From: Acheta domesticus
Lineage: Eukaryota; Arthropoda; Insecta; Orthoptera; Gryllidae
NCBI GenBank assembly: GCA_031308135.1
Contig: JAHLJT010008756.1
Coordinates: 75,313,397 to 75,377,396, forward strand
Direction of reading: 5' to 3'
DNA length: 64,000 bases
Notes under the pieces: generated by a model
The model's database searches: none
Told to the model about the DNA's origin: nothing
What the model saw: only the letters and a program-made list of their open reading frames with translations
Made by a program: the position numbers and the translations under genes
In this document: positions 43,549-54,431 of the stretch, in pieces
Position numbering within the stretch: the first letter of the stretch is position 1
Layout: each line of letters opens with the position of its first letter

Positions 43549-44869
43549 ACGTGCTGACTAAATTACCAGTGCGTCACTGCTCGCAATACCACTGACGTCA
43601 CGTGACTGCAAGGATGAGGCCGCCCGCTATTAAATATTTAGTTTTCACCCCTCACGTTATGAAACAGCAACTATTAAATTCTTGGTTTCTAAAGAACCGA
43701 TGTAGTGTATACATACTGTTTGTTTTTGCAGTGTTTATAAAGACAATATTTATATTGCAGTGGTTTTGTTAAAATATACAATTTGTTGTAGTGTTTTAAG
43801 AGAGTGTTTTATTTGTTGTTCTTGAACAGTGAGCGTGCTACTTAGTGGAAACCCATTTTGTTCATTAGCGTATTTGCTGCTGCATGCCTCTAGTTTAAGA
43901 CGAGAAGTGTAGAATTTTGTACATTATATTTTGACAAGATCAACGGGCTCACATGTTTTTTTTAGTTTTTAGTCGATAAAATTGGACCTTTTACGCCACT
44001 CTATTACAGTTGTTTAGGTTTATTTTTTCTCGGCACTCCCACTGCAAAGCACAAAAAAACACGAAACACCATTTTGTAGCAGTCAGAAACGTTAAATCTA
44101 AATAAAATTAAATGAGCTATTTGATGTCCTGTGTAATTTATTCCCACAAGTCTAAAACTTTCGTTTGTCAATAAATACTTAGCAATATTGGTATTCTACA
44201 CATACACAGTACATACTGGCTTACATGCTTAGTTCAGGATCTGGCCGTTCATAGTCAGATTTTAGTATGCAACTATTTTTACTTTTGAAAGAGTGATCTA
44301 CCAATTGCGAAATGTTTACATGGACCCGTACTTCGTTAAAGTATTTATATATCTTTAATGCAGAAAATATCACATCTTGTTCACCTAAAAATATGATAAG
44401 AAAGAAGAAACTACGACATGGGATGCAACTCGAGCACAATTCATAAACTTTGAATGTGGAGTTATTAACCTTACTTTAAAACATTTTACAATACTCTTTT
44501 ATATAGTATTACTCGGTATAACCTTTTATTAACAAAATATATGAAGCCTTTTCGTAATATTTACACTATAAATCCATGATTTATTAACCTTCAACTCTGG
44601 CAATAATGTTCAACACCTTTGTGTTCAAACTACATTTTTCGAACTGTGCCAGTATTGGAGTTCAACTTTGGTCTGATCGACATTTACTTGACAATCATTT
44701 CTCCCCTTTTTTAATTACAGAAATAAAGAACTTTTGTTCCCATTAATACCAACTTCGATTACGTAAGGAACTTTTCTGAAGTATTTATTTATTCGCGACA
44801 TTTATTTACTAATGTACTTACAGGATTCATACACGGAGGAATGTAAGTAAATGGGTCGGAAAAGGCGAC
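43549..44869. other. No recognisable gene
   Basis: AT-rich after a short mixed segment. No domain-bearing ORF and no repeat relation seen. Confidence 0.5.
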
Positions 44870-45260
44870 AAAAGGTTTGAGGGCGAGGACTGAGGACTGA
44901 GGACGGCCCGGGCGGCGATTTGGCGAGACGCAGCGGCGCCATCGAAAGATTTCCTGGGGGAGGTCCGGCGGTGCGCGTCACCGTAATGGAGACGAGTGGC
45001 GACGCGGGGCAGCCATCCATCACGGGCCGCACGCGCGAGGGTGCGCTGAGTACGGGGAGGACGAGCAGGGCGACGAAGACGGCGAGGGTGGCGTAAGTGG
45101 TAAGGAGGGCGAGGGCGGCGACAACGGAAAACGGTAGGGACGGCGAGGGCAGACAGAACGGAAGACAGCGAGGTACGAGGAGAAGAAGATAACCAGTATG
45201 TAGATCAGTGTTGTCAAGGTCGACGCCGCGGGAGTCCGTGGCAAGAGTGCCATGACGAAA
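44870..45260. repeat. Purine-rich GC tract (GGCGA/GACGA-type words)
   Basis: The plus strand is G- and A-rich with recurring GGCGAGGAC, GGGCGACGAAG and GGCGAGGG words. The 160-codon minus-strand frame is a Leu/Pro/Ser-rich by-product. It resembles tracts at 61745-61985 and 63415-63600. Confidence 0.6.
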
Positions 45261-45489
45261 TCGCCCCTCCACGCAGTTCGTCACGTAGCCACCAAGGACA
45301 ACGCTATCCCTGTTGTAAAATGGCGGGGTTACTAATAGTTTCCTCTCTCAACGCTAGTTGCGCAGAAGAGCTCGTGGCATGACACGGTGCTAAGGATCGT
45401 GCCACTGCCACCAGTAGAAGTCCTTCACACTACTGGTGTAGATGATTGGAAGTCACTCTGGCAGGGATGATTGATTCATTAAATAGTGA

Positions 45490-45970
45490 TTTGATCCGGG
45501 CGCACCAACTGCAAAGGACATGAGTTCCGTAAGTGTTATGTTTTTAATCCCTGGAGGTGGGCGCTGAACTTCCCCCACTGAATGCAGAGATCCGGCGCCA
45601 AAATACATGTCAACTTGCGGGGTTTTCTATATCCAGGTATCTCCTCCTACCAGCGGGACACGTCGACTTGGGAGGTTTTCCAAACCTAGGTATCTCCAGC
45701 GGAGACACCGCGCCAGCCGGGGCAAGCACTAAGCTTCCAACTGGTCTCCTGACTGGTGGTAGAGTAGTACATGTGTAAAGATGTGTAAATTAGGGATGAA
45801 CGTGTAGAAAAAGGAAGAGGAAAGAACTATCATGAGTGATCGATGGCTATCTGTTGTAAAAGGCTGAGGATCGGGAATGGCGAGAGCTGCCCGGCGGAGA
45901 GAGTGAATACGACTCTCGACTAGAGCGGAGGTGGCTGGCGGGAATTTTGAAGGAACTAGCTGAGACCGGG
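45490..45970 (-). mobile_element. SINE-A copy J with internal duplication
   Basis: On the minus strand the 3' end GGTGCGCCCGGATCAAATC lies at about 45494-45512. The body runs back through GGCGCCGGATCTC and GCTTGCCCCGGCTGG to a decayed 5' half. A segment of about 50 bp with AACTTG-GGGTTTTC-CCAGGTATCTCC (45613-45660) is repeated next to itself (45661-45710). Confidence 0.8.
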
Positions 45971-46014
45971 ATTAGGAGCATGCGTTATGGACGGGACAAT
46001 GAGTATTTATTGTT

Positions 46015-46375
46015 AATGATTACTCCAACTTCTTAAGCCATTAGTCCCGTAAGGGTACTAGATGATAAATTTTGAAAAGCGACCATGTTCTTATACCATT
46101 GAAAGGTGATTCTATCCCGACCCTCACGGCAGTTTGCGAGTTCTTCGCGTCAATGTTTATGCCCCAAGGAAGCACTACCTCTGGCGGGACAAACTGTAAG
46201 CTCCTGACTGCTCTCCCAACATATATAGTCGTATAGATCGTGAAAAAGTGTCTAAGTAAGGGGCGAAGAGGGGACAAGAATGAGAAAGCAAACATTGTTC
46301 GCGATCCGTGGCCCGTTTGTCTGTGTACTGCTCCGGCATTTACCTGGTATTGATTGAAGAAACCTCCGAATTCCC
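46015..46375 (-). mobile_element. SINE-A copy K
   Basis: Minus-strand copy: CCATTAGTCCCGTAAG (about 46037-46052) marks the 3' region, GGCGGGACAAACTGTAAGC (about 46183) the middle, and CGATCCGTGGCCCGTTTGTC (about 46301-46320) the 5' body. The tRNA-like head and the tail are missing. It is the most diverged copy in its 3' half. Confidence 0.8.
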
Positions 46376-46959
46376 CTACTTATTTTACTGGAAAGTGATA
46401 AGTTATAATTCCTGCACACATAAAAATGTAGTGTTCTGGACTGGGCACTGAAGAAGTAAATGAAACTTCATCAAATCGACAACGCTCGGAACACGGACAC
46501 TATGATCTTGTCAATTACACTGTAGTAGCAACGGTACCGTCACTGAACCATCGCAACTGCTCGGGAGTGTGGACGGAAAATGCGGGAGCTGTGTGCGAAC
46601 AAGAGAAGTAATGCAGAAAAAGTGCAGCAATGCAGAAAAATCGCATCTGCATTTCGTTACCGTTGAGAGTATGTTTTCTGTAACTCGGGAAAGAAATATT
46701 TAGTTTTTCAAATGTTGCTAATCTCGCGCTTTGTTAAATTTTATTATTGAATCTTTTTTATATTTTATCCGTCTCTCAACCATCGTATTTATAGTTAAAA
46801 TGTCGGGAAGGGATTGTGGAACTTAAGAAAACGTGCGCAAATAATCTTCTCACCCATATGTCATATACAGTTTTTACTGTTGTTTGTTTTTTTACCAAAT
46901 AAATCAAAGTATGTGGCGAGGGAACGGTGAAGACTAGCGGAGGCATCCGAAGGAACCAA
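46376..46959. other. No recognisable gene
   Basis: AT-rich. AATGCAGAAAAA is directly repeated at about 46611 and 46631. Confidence 0.5.
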
Positions 46960-47165
46960 TCTGGGCAATAGATCGAGGTATCGCAAGCAAGCGAGACAGC
47001 GCGTCGCGGCGGCATCGGAACGATGGGAAGGGGGAGGCGGGGAGGGGAGGGTAGATCGGGTAGGGTGAGTAGGGGAGGGTAGAATCGGGTTGGGTTGAGT
47101 TGGATAGGGTTGGGGCAGGTCCGTTTGAGTACGGAGGGGGTAGAGCGGGCAGGACGGGCGGGGCG
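46960..47165. repeat. G-rich tract with quadruplex potential
   Basis: Runs of GGG and GGGG separated by short spacers, for example GGGGGAGGCGGGGAGGGGAG near 47031 and repeated GGGTTGGGTTGAG words near 47088. The minus-strand frames are Pro/Ser/Thr-rich by-products. Confidence 0.7.
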
Positions 47166-50100
47166 CAATAACGGTCACCTAAATCGACACGAAGTGCCCA
47201 CGTGAAGAAGCGACCTTGGCGACGTGAAGGAGACCGTCGATAGCAGATAGCGAGTTACTACGTGGCCGCCTAGGTCCGCGGTTCACTATATTGTCTGCGG
47301 ACTAAAACATCTCAATGAATTTGAAAACATTGAAAATAAATTTCTTGGCCGTGCAATAAATTCCTCATGATATATACCAAACGAACAAATTCAAAAATAA
47401 TTAGCAATATAACCACTGCTTAATTTAGTACAAAGACAATCACGTTTATCGTGCCATACTTTAAATCTATTCCAGCACAAGCTATTTCAATATCGGAACT
47501 CAGACTATCCTTCCGTTATTCTAAGCACTTACAACGTGGGTTTGATTCTGACCAAATGTACGTGTGGTTCCTAAGCAGAGTTATAGACACATTTTGAGGT
47601 CTGTTCCCATCTCGCATTATGAAAACACATCGGAGAGGCTATTATAATGATAATAACCAGGCACAAAGTATTATTCTAAAAATATGAGAGGCTGAGTTCA
47701 CGGGATTTAGGGAACATCTTCAAAAATTCAACAGCAACTGTTACCGGCGATAAATTCTACCATGACAGGTTCCATTAACTTTAACGAAAATACCACACGA
47801 AAAGCGTCGTTTTAAGGAGACACTTTTTAAGTTTCTAGTTTGTGAATGATGGTCAGTTTCAATAGCAATACATCTGCTATCTTGTCTAGCCTTCTTTTTT
47901 ACTACAGCGGTAAAATGTGATACACAACATCAAGTTCGTTTTTCAATAAACGAAAAAAGTTTGAGATATTTCATTGCTCTATCGAGTAAGCAGTATGTTC
48001 ACAGGAAAATATGTATGAAAAAATAGTTTGGAGAAAGTTTGGTATGCCTCATTCGTAGATGTCTAAATGTTTAGACAGCATGTTGCAGAAAAAAATATAG
48101 TACAATGGAGGTACATATCAATATTGATAACAAATCAGTTAATTTCCTGTAGGAGCGTTTCGCAAACATTCGTATCAATATTATTACATTGCTTTCTGAG
48201 TATGGGATTTAATTAATGCAAATATAAGGTCAATGAGGTCATGTTCACCTGACCTACCTCCTTTTCATAACCTAAAGGTTCAAAATAATTAACTACTTCT
48301 ACAATTAACGGAAATGCCTGCAGGGCTTAACTGTGTTATTTCGAGCTAATTACGATGTGATTACTAGCGGTATTTTCATCCTTAGTGAAGTCGCAGTGAA
48401 TGGTGATCAAGAACTCGCTAAAACAAACGCTCGCAAGAATACGAATAGAGACATTTTTAAATTGGATACCTTAGCAGCATGTGATGAATTCACTTTGCAT
48501 ATGGGTCATTTTTAGGAAGAGAAGGACATGGAAATTTTATAAATATAGCATTTAATGACATGAATATGCATTTTTTATGAAATAAAATCCATCGTACAAA
48601 GTACTGGGACTATTAAAAAATAGGAATAAATAGAAGAGTAAAACATATTGTACAAATTTGATACATAAGATATGTGAATAGTGATTGCCTTTTAAGGATG
48701 GATAATAACTGATTATTAGGGTAATTAAACATTCATATAAAGGGTTGTGTGTAAACGTTGAAGCAATTAGAGAGGTTATATCTATTGGTGTCAAACATTC
48801 ATTTGTGCAAACACGATGTGGAATTGCATTTACTGACCATTTCCTAAGTAAATATTGCTTTAAAATGTGACTTAATCTACTTCATATCTCATCATATTTT
48901 ATAGACGTATTCTCAAAAATATTTGTCTCATAAGATTTTAAAATCTAGATTTTGTTGATGTACAATTGAACAATTGAATAAACTGAAAGTCTTATTAATA
49001 ATGATGGACCTGATAAGAAGAAAGAGAAAACGTGAATTACTATCAGTATCCAATAATAAACACTGATTATTTCATCAATTCTAAACTTATGAGTATTTAT
49101 TATCAATGAATACTTCAAGTTAAAGTCAACAGGTTGTGTCACTTGATACAGGTTGTTCTGTATATATTTGTGTATTTTATTGTCTTAATTCTTTTGTATC
49201 TTATGTTAATGTAATATTTTATTACTGTGTTACTATATTATACACATTTGTTCTGTTATTTATATTGTATCTTGTACTAACTACCTTATGCTATTAGAAG
49301 TTATTTGTAATGAAATTGTTTATTATAGAGTTGTGAACCCAGCAATTTGTAATAGGTTAACTCTGTAAACAAATTACTAATACATTTAAATTGAATGGAA
49401 TATTTAATACAAACGTAATTATTTCTAACCACACTTGACTTATATTCATAATTCTATTTAACTTCATTAGTGAATAAGTAATTCAGTACCGTTTTTATCA
49501 TTCACAAATACCATTTTTTTCGGATTTTATAATTTTATATTTTATTTAACTATGAAGTAATCAACTTTTTGACAAACTTCATATATGTTTCACCCCTGCC
49601 ATAAATGTGTGGCAGTAAGCAAGTGATAATAATAACATTTGAGCTGAGTATTACGTAGTAATGTAAAATGAATGCACAGATAGTCTAATAACTATTCTTT
49701 AGGACGTTCAACTATTACAGAAGGAATCCGACTGACAACAATGACGTAATATTAACATTGCCAATCGTATAACTCTGTTTTCATATACAAAGTGCAGTGA
49801 AATTTACATTACGCATTGCATGAAGAAAGTTGTGGATAAGTTAAGATCACGTTTCTTTTCCAAGAAGATAAACGTAACCTACTGACTGGTGAAATATATC
49901 ATATCCATGAATTCCTTGAAAATGTATATTTTACGTCCTAATGTACATTTTACGAACCTTTATATCCACCCCTCAGACAATAAATTAATGTTTTACTGCA
50001 TTATAAATGGCATTTGAAAATTAAATTTTTGATCAAAAAGCATGCGTAATTGGGAGACGGTCTGTGACATGAAAACATGAATTTAACACACGTAATGCTA

Positions 50101-51290
50101 ACAGTATATGATTTTATTTCTGGTGTCACTTTGTGATGTTTGGAGGCTAGATGGCTCCGGTATGGGAACAATAAAACACAAATCGGAAAATAACACAAAG
50201 ATAAATATATTCCCATAAATTGGCAAAATGTAGAGAATGAAATGAAAGGTTTGAGAGAGTTTCTTTCCTTTATTTGACAAGAAATTTTAATTATAATTAT
50301 TGCAAGAATCATTCAATAAACAACATTGGTTTCTAGCAATAAAAAATTGAATTTTAAAAAATTAGAATAAAAATCACCGAATTTATAGCACAAGTCAAAC
50401 ACATAACAGAAGTATTTTACCTAAAAACAAGAAAATAGTGGGAACATAAAAGTTATGATTTGTTTTTGTGGTGAGGTGAGGAGGAAATGTTTTATGGTTT
50501 TATGCCTTCCCTGACGTCTACCCAATATTAAACCAGACTATCAATAAGAGTTCTCTACACTAATAAAATAAAGTGACTGCCCCTACACTAGAAAAGGCAT
50601 GATAGAATCAGAACAAAAAAACAAAGCAGAACAAAAAAACAAATTTGTATAACCCTTTTGTTTAGAAAAGAGTGTTCATTGTTTGTCTTTTCCGTTCTTT
50701 TCCGCAAAGCAATAAATGTATGCTGTCTTAAAATTAAAATGCATTAAAATGCAATTGAATTGAAAACTAATAATTCAAAACATTCTAAACAAAATATATT
50801 ATAAAATGAACTATAGCGCCATGCAGCTCTCAATAAGGCTAAAAAATCTAAAAAAAGCAAACTTATCGACCATATGCGGTAATATTTTGACATTTAACAT
50901 TTTCCATAAAAAATGTTGCAAGTCTCTAAGAACTTTCTGTGTTTTGTAAGAAAGAGATATTTGCATTTCTGAATAATTAACCAAACTAGTTCCTTTCGTT
51001 ACTTTACACAGATTTTGTTAATTTTAAGAGCATTGCATAAGTGTTAAAATTTACATCTTTAAGTAAAAAATACGTGCATTCGATTTTCGTTGGTATTCAA
51101 GAGGAATTTCGTAAAGAAGCCCGCAAAAGCAATCTTTGATAATACTGAAAAATGCTCGTCATTGATATCGGGACTCCATTCCCATGATTTACAATCTTTA
51201 AGCCCTTGTTCCTCCGAGAAGTTTCTCACATTGTCTTTGAAACTCCGTCTGTTGCGTTACCCTACTGGGGAGATACCTAGATTCCCCAAT
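47166..51290. other. No recognisable gene
   Basis: 4 kb of AT-rich DNA. No ORF longer than about 105 codons and none with a domain. No relation to other repeats in the window was found. Confidence 0.5.
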
Positions 51291-51590
51291 GAGCATGTAA
51301 TGAGAAATTTTCAATGAGCATATAGTGGGAAATTTTCCAAAGAGCATGTGATGAGAAATTTCCTAATGAATATGTGGTGGGAAATTAATTAGAGTTGTGA
51401 AGTGTGCCCCTGATTGGTAGGCAATCCTTCTTGCTTTGGTGTTTGACAGGTCACATTCTGACCCAAAGAGATTTTGTAGCCCTTCCAATCAACGATTCGT
51501 GATGCGTTGCCTACCAGTAAGTGGCAGATGTCACTCATGCGTAAGTTCGTTATTTGAAATTTCCCACTACATACGAGTATTCACTAGCAA
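51291..51590. mobile_element. MITE-like element with tandemly repeated left end (copy 1)
   Basis: The left side is four tandem units of about 26 bp (51291-51391) around GAGCATGTGATGAGAAATTT. The right end (51556-51580) carries the same motif inverted (GAAATTTCCCACTACATAC). Inside, CTGATTGGTAGGCAA (51410-51424) recurs inverted as GTTGCCTACCAGTAA (about 51507-51521). The same order of motifs appears at 59130-59318. Non-coding. Confidence 0.6.
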
Positions 51591-51684
51591 AAGATTACAA
51601 TCTTGGATTGGTAGGCCTACATGAAATCTCGTGCCACGGTCTCCCGCTAGTGACATCGACCTTGACAACACTGGCGTAGAGCAT

Positions 51685-52088
51685 TGCTGCTGACTGCGTG
51701 GCTCTGACCGAGAGATCCTAGGATTCGGGTCCCAACGTCGGATTTTCGACCCTAGCTGCATTGAATTCATCCGCTGTCTGAAGGAGAATTCTATCGACTG
51801 GCTGCTTTGATCGGTGGTTTTCCATGATTTCTCCGATCAATACCTACCGAATTCCGGAACACTTCCTTAATAAATGGGCGCAATCTTACCTTCTTTGTCC
51901 TTCCTCTGTTCTCTTTGCAGACTTACGTGCAACACTATTCCGTATCTCATGTGTGGCAGTGTAGTGCACTAAAGAGTAAGTCGGGACCATAGAGCTTGTT
52001 CGACTCGGGAGGTCAGCGCCAGATCTGATCATCTATACTAATGGGACTAACCATCACTGACGTGCCCGGAAATATCAAGTAATCAATA
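51685..52088 (+). mobile_element. SINE-A copy L, near full length with internal deletion
   Basis: Head: GCGTGGCTCTGACCGAGAG and the degenerate B box GGATTCGGGTCCC (about 51720-51732). Body: GAATTCATCCGCTGTCTG and TTTCTCCGATCAATACC, then GAGCTTGTTCGACTCGG. About 80 bp containing the GGTGGGAGATACCTGG block is deleted. It ends in TGACGTGCCCGGAAATATCA and AGTAATCAATAAAG. Confidence 0.85.
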
Positions 52089-53540
52089 AAGAATTTTCCT
52101 CCGAGTGACACAAATTATCAATAGGAATTTTGACGTGAATTTGGAATTATCACAGCCGTGTTATTTAAAATAACATTAATAATAATTATTATTAATCATC
52201 ATCATCATAGATAATTTTCTAATGATAAGAATAGATATTTGTCTTTGAGAGTAACCTTAAAGTAACATTACAAGAGTTGCACGCCTTTGAAATTAATCTC
52301 GATTCTTTCATGTTAATCCTTGGCGTGCCTTCGCTTGACTGAGAGAATTTTTGTACCGTAATGTTTGGGGACGGGGAATCAGCTGATCGATTTGCTAAAA
52401 CGACAACATTAAACGCAACAGGATGGGAAAATAGGATCTATCGCGTTGCTTTTTCCCGTTGCTTTGAGTTCTGCTCCGACAGTCGCCTTCAATTGACAGA
52501 AACCCAACTTCTGTTTGGAATTCACAGATCCGTACGTTGTGTATCGCACGCGGTTCAAATTTTTATTCAGTCATCTAAATATAACCTTCTGCATAGTAAT
52601 GGGAATACAGAGAACTATACATAAAATATATTTATTTACCAAACAAGAGAAAAATGAATATCCGTAGCATTATCAATATTTAGCGTGCCCTTCTTCGACA
52701 TTTCTTAAAAACTGAAGCCTATGAGGCTTTTATTCAATCAACTTGTTTATATATTTATATAATCATCATAAGACCAAATAGAAGTTATTCTTTCTTCAGT
52801 TCTCACAAGGGTGTATAATTCTACATGTTTATTTTGATTTTGTTCTGCCGATTTAAAAGAAACTTTTGAGAGGAACAGTATCCCCTAAGCTACTGCAGAG
52901 GTTTCGGAACAGTGTACGACAAAATTAACAGGTGTGTCGCGAAATTAATTCAATACGGAAAATATGAACACATTAAACTTAACACTCTAACTCTACCTAA
53001 TTTTGTTACAAACTGATCAACTAAAATGTCAATAATTTTAATGTATTATGTCAGTAATTGTGATGTATTACAAGCTATCAATAGTTTGATATTTTAAAAT
53101 TTTAGTGAATATATATACTTGTTTACTATTAAAGAAAAATACAAAACGTAGAGGAAACGAAAACAAACATATCGGTAATTATCTATCCACAATACAAATA
53201 GCTCACGTTATTTTTGTTTTTGATACGAATCAACTCTGAAAACCTTTGTTCACGTAAATACGTTGTTGCAAACTGAAGTAGTATGTACTGTAACATCCGA
53301 TCGTTCGAAGTCCTAGAAGTTCAGATTTCCTTCTACATGGCTTCGCTGCAACATCCCACAGGGTGAAAGAGTGTGCCGCGGAGCAAGAGTGTTTGGAAGC
53401 CTAGAGGAAATCCGTGCATGTTTTCTAAGAGAAGAAAAGTCAATTTTATGAACACTGCTCGATACAGTCGCGATCATGCGATTCCTAGCGGCACAACCGA
53501 GAACGATATTCCATTTTATTGACACCCCCCCGTGCGCCAA
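52089..53540. other. No recognisable gene
   Basis: AT-rich. An 87-codon frame at 52361-52624 starts with a stretch faintly like the C-terminal motif of RNase H but lacks the rest of any such domain. Confidence 0.45.
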
Positions 53541-53559
53541 GAAAGAAAAACCGAAATGT

Positions 53560-53655
53560 AAAATATGGCTACCATCGGGATTCGAACCCCAAGACCTCCC
53601 GGTCAGAGTCATTGTAGGAACCCCAGTTCATGCCCTGAGCCACTTTCGCCGAGAG
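53560..53655 (-). mobile_element. SINE-A-type tRNA-like head without the SINE-A body
   Basis: On the minus strand, A box GTGGCTCAGGGCAT (53643 back to 53630) and a perfect B box GGGGTTCGAATCCC (53590 back to 53577) are joined by CTCTGACCGGGAGGTC, as in SINE-A heads. The sequence after the head (53560 and lower) is not SINE-A body. It may be a 3'-truncated copy, a different SINE sharing the head, or a tRNA-derived pseudogene. A real tRNA is unlikely, since the segment lacks a normal D-arm and anticodon arm spacing. Confidence 0.6.
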
Positions 53656-53935
53656 GTTCCGATTTGCAGCGAACGCCGGGCGGGCCCCGGCGCCCTCGCC
53701 CGGGGGTGAGCCGAGCACGAGCGCGGGCGACGATTGGCGCCGAAGGAAATTGTCTATCACCGCCCTAATCACGCGGATGACGACGGCGCCGAAACGGCGG
53801 GCGAAACTCCGGCGCCCCTGGCCGGCGCCATGAATATGCGGCGAAGGCGGACCGCGCCGGCCGCGTCGCCGCCGGCGCACGCGAAACCTCTCGGCCAGAA
53901 CGCTGTTCATTCTTGCCGGCCCTGGGCCCCAGCGT
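53656..53935. promoter_or_regulatory. CpG-rich island with ATTGG and TAATCA cores
   Basis: Strongly CpG-rich with repeated GGCGCC words. It has ATTGG (about 53733-53737, inverted CCAAT), CCCTAATCACGCGG (about 53764) and CCATGAATATGCGG (about 53828). Overlapping ORFs on both strands are composition driven. Candidate promoter or enhancer. Confidence 0.35.
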
Positions 53936-54431
53936 CTCAACGATGATCAACTAGTGAGAAAACACTTTCAAAAATAGTACATTATGAAACGATGATGGAA
54001 TGACCCATTACATCGAGTTTCTTACGGTACTTTTTCTACGACTTTTATAAGTTAAACTTTTACAATGAATAGTTTCGTGGCAGTTTATTCAGCCAAGGCC
54101 ACCTAGCGGACAGCTACCTAAATCTAGTCTCGCATGCTGCCGCAGGTAGTTACCTGTCCGCCTGCAAGGGAGTACTGCGCTAGTCAAATAGGATCAATGT
54201 AAAATTACCACCCAATTTATTTTTAATAATATACCACGAAAAATACTAATAATAAAAGAAATTAAAACTATTGAACATAATATAATATCAAACACAATTT
54301 TAATGGACACAATCGAACGAAACATTTGCCAAATCGATTCTCAATTATTAATTAAGTGTCAATACTTGGTTTGTAAACTTCTCTGTGATTGGTCAAGAAC
54401 CTGTATCATAATGAAAACAGTATCAAAATGA
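53936..54431. other. No recognisable gene
   Basis: Mixed then AT-rich. AGGTAGTTACCTG near 54144 is a small palindrome. It ends where LINE homology begins. Confidence 0.45.

Noticed and set aside
44802..45284. 160-codon minus-strand frame with a hydrophobic stretch
   Set aside because: It reads through a purine-rich repeat tract; Leu/Pro/Ser repeats explain the hydrophobicity and no domain is seen.
52361..52624. RNase H-like C-terminal motif (GDGESADRFAK)
   Set aside because: A stop lies just upstream and none of the other RNase H blocks is present; a single short resemblance is not enough.
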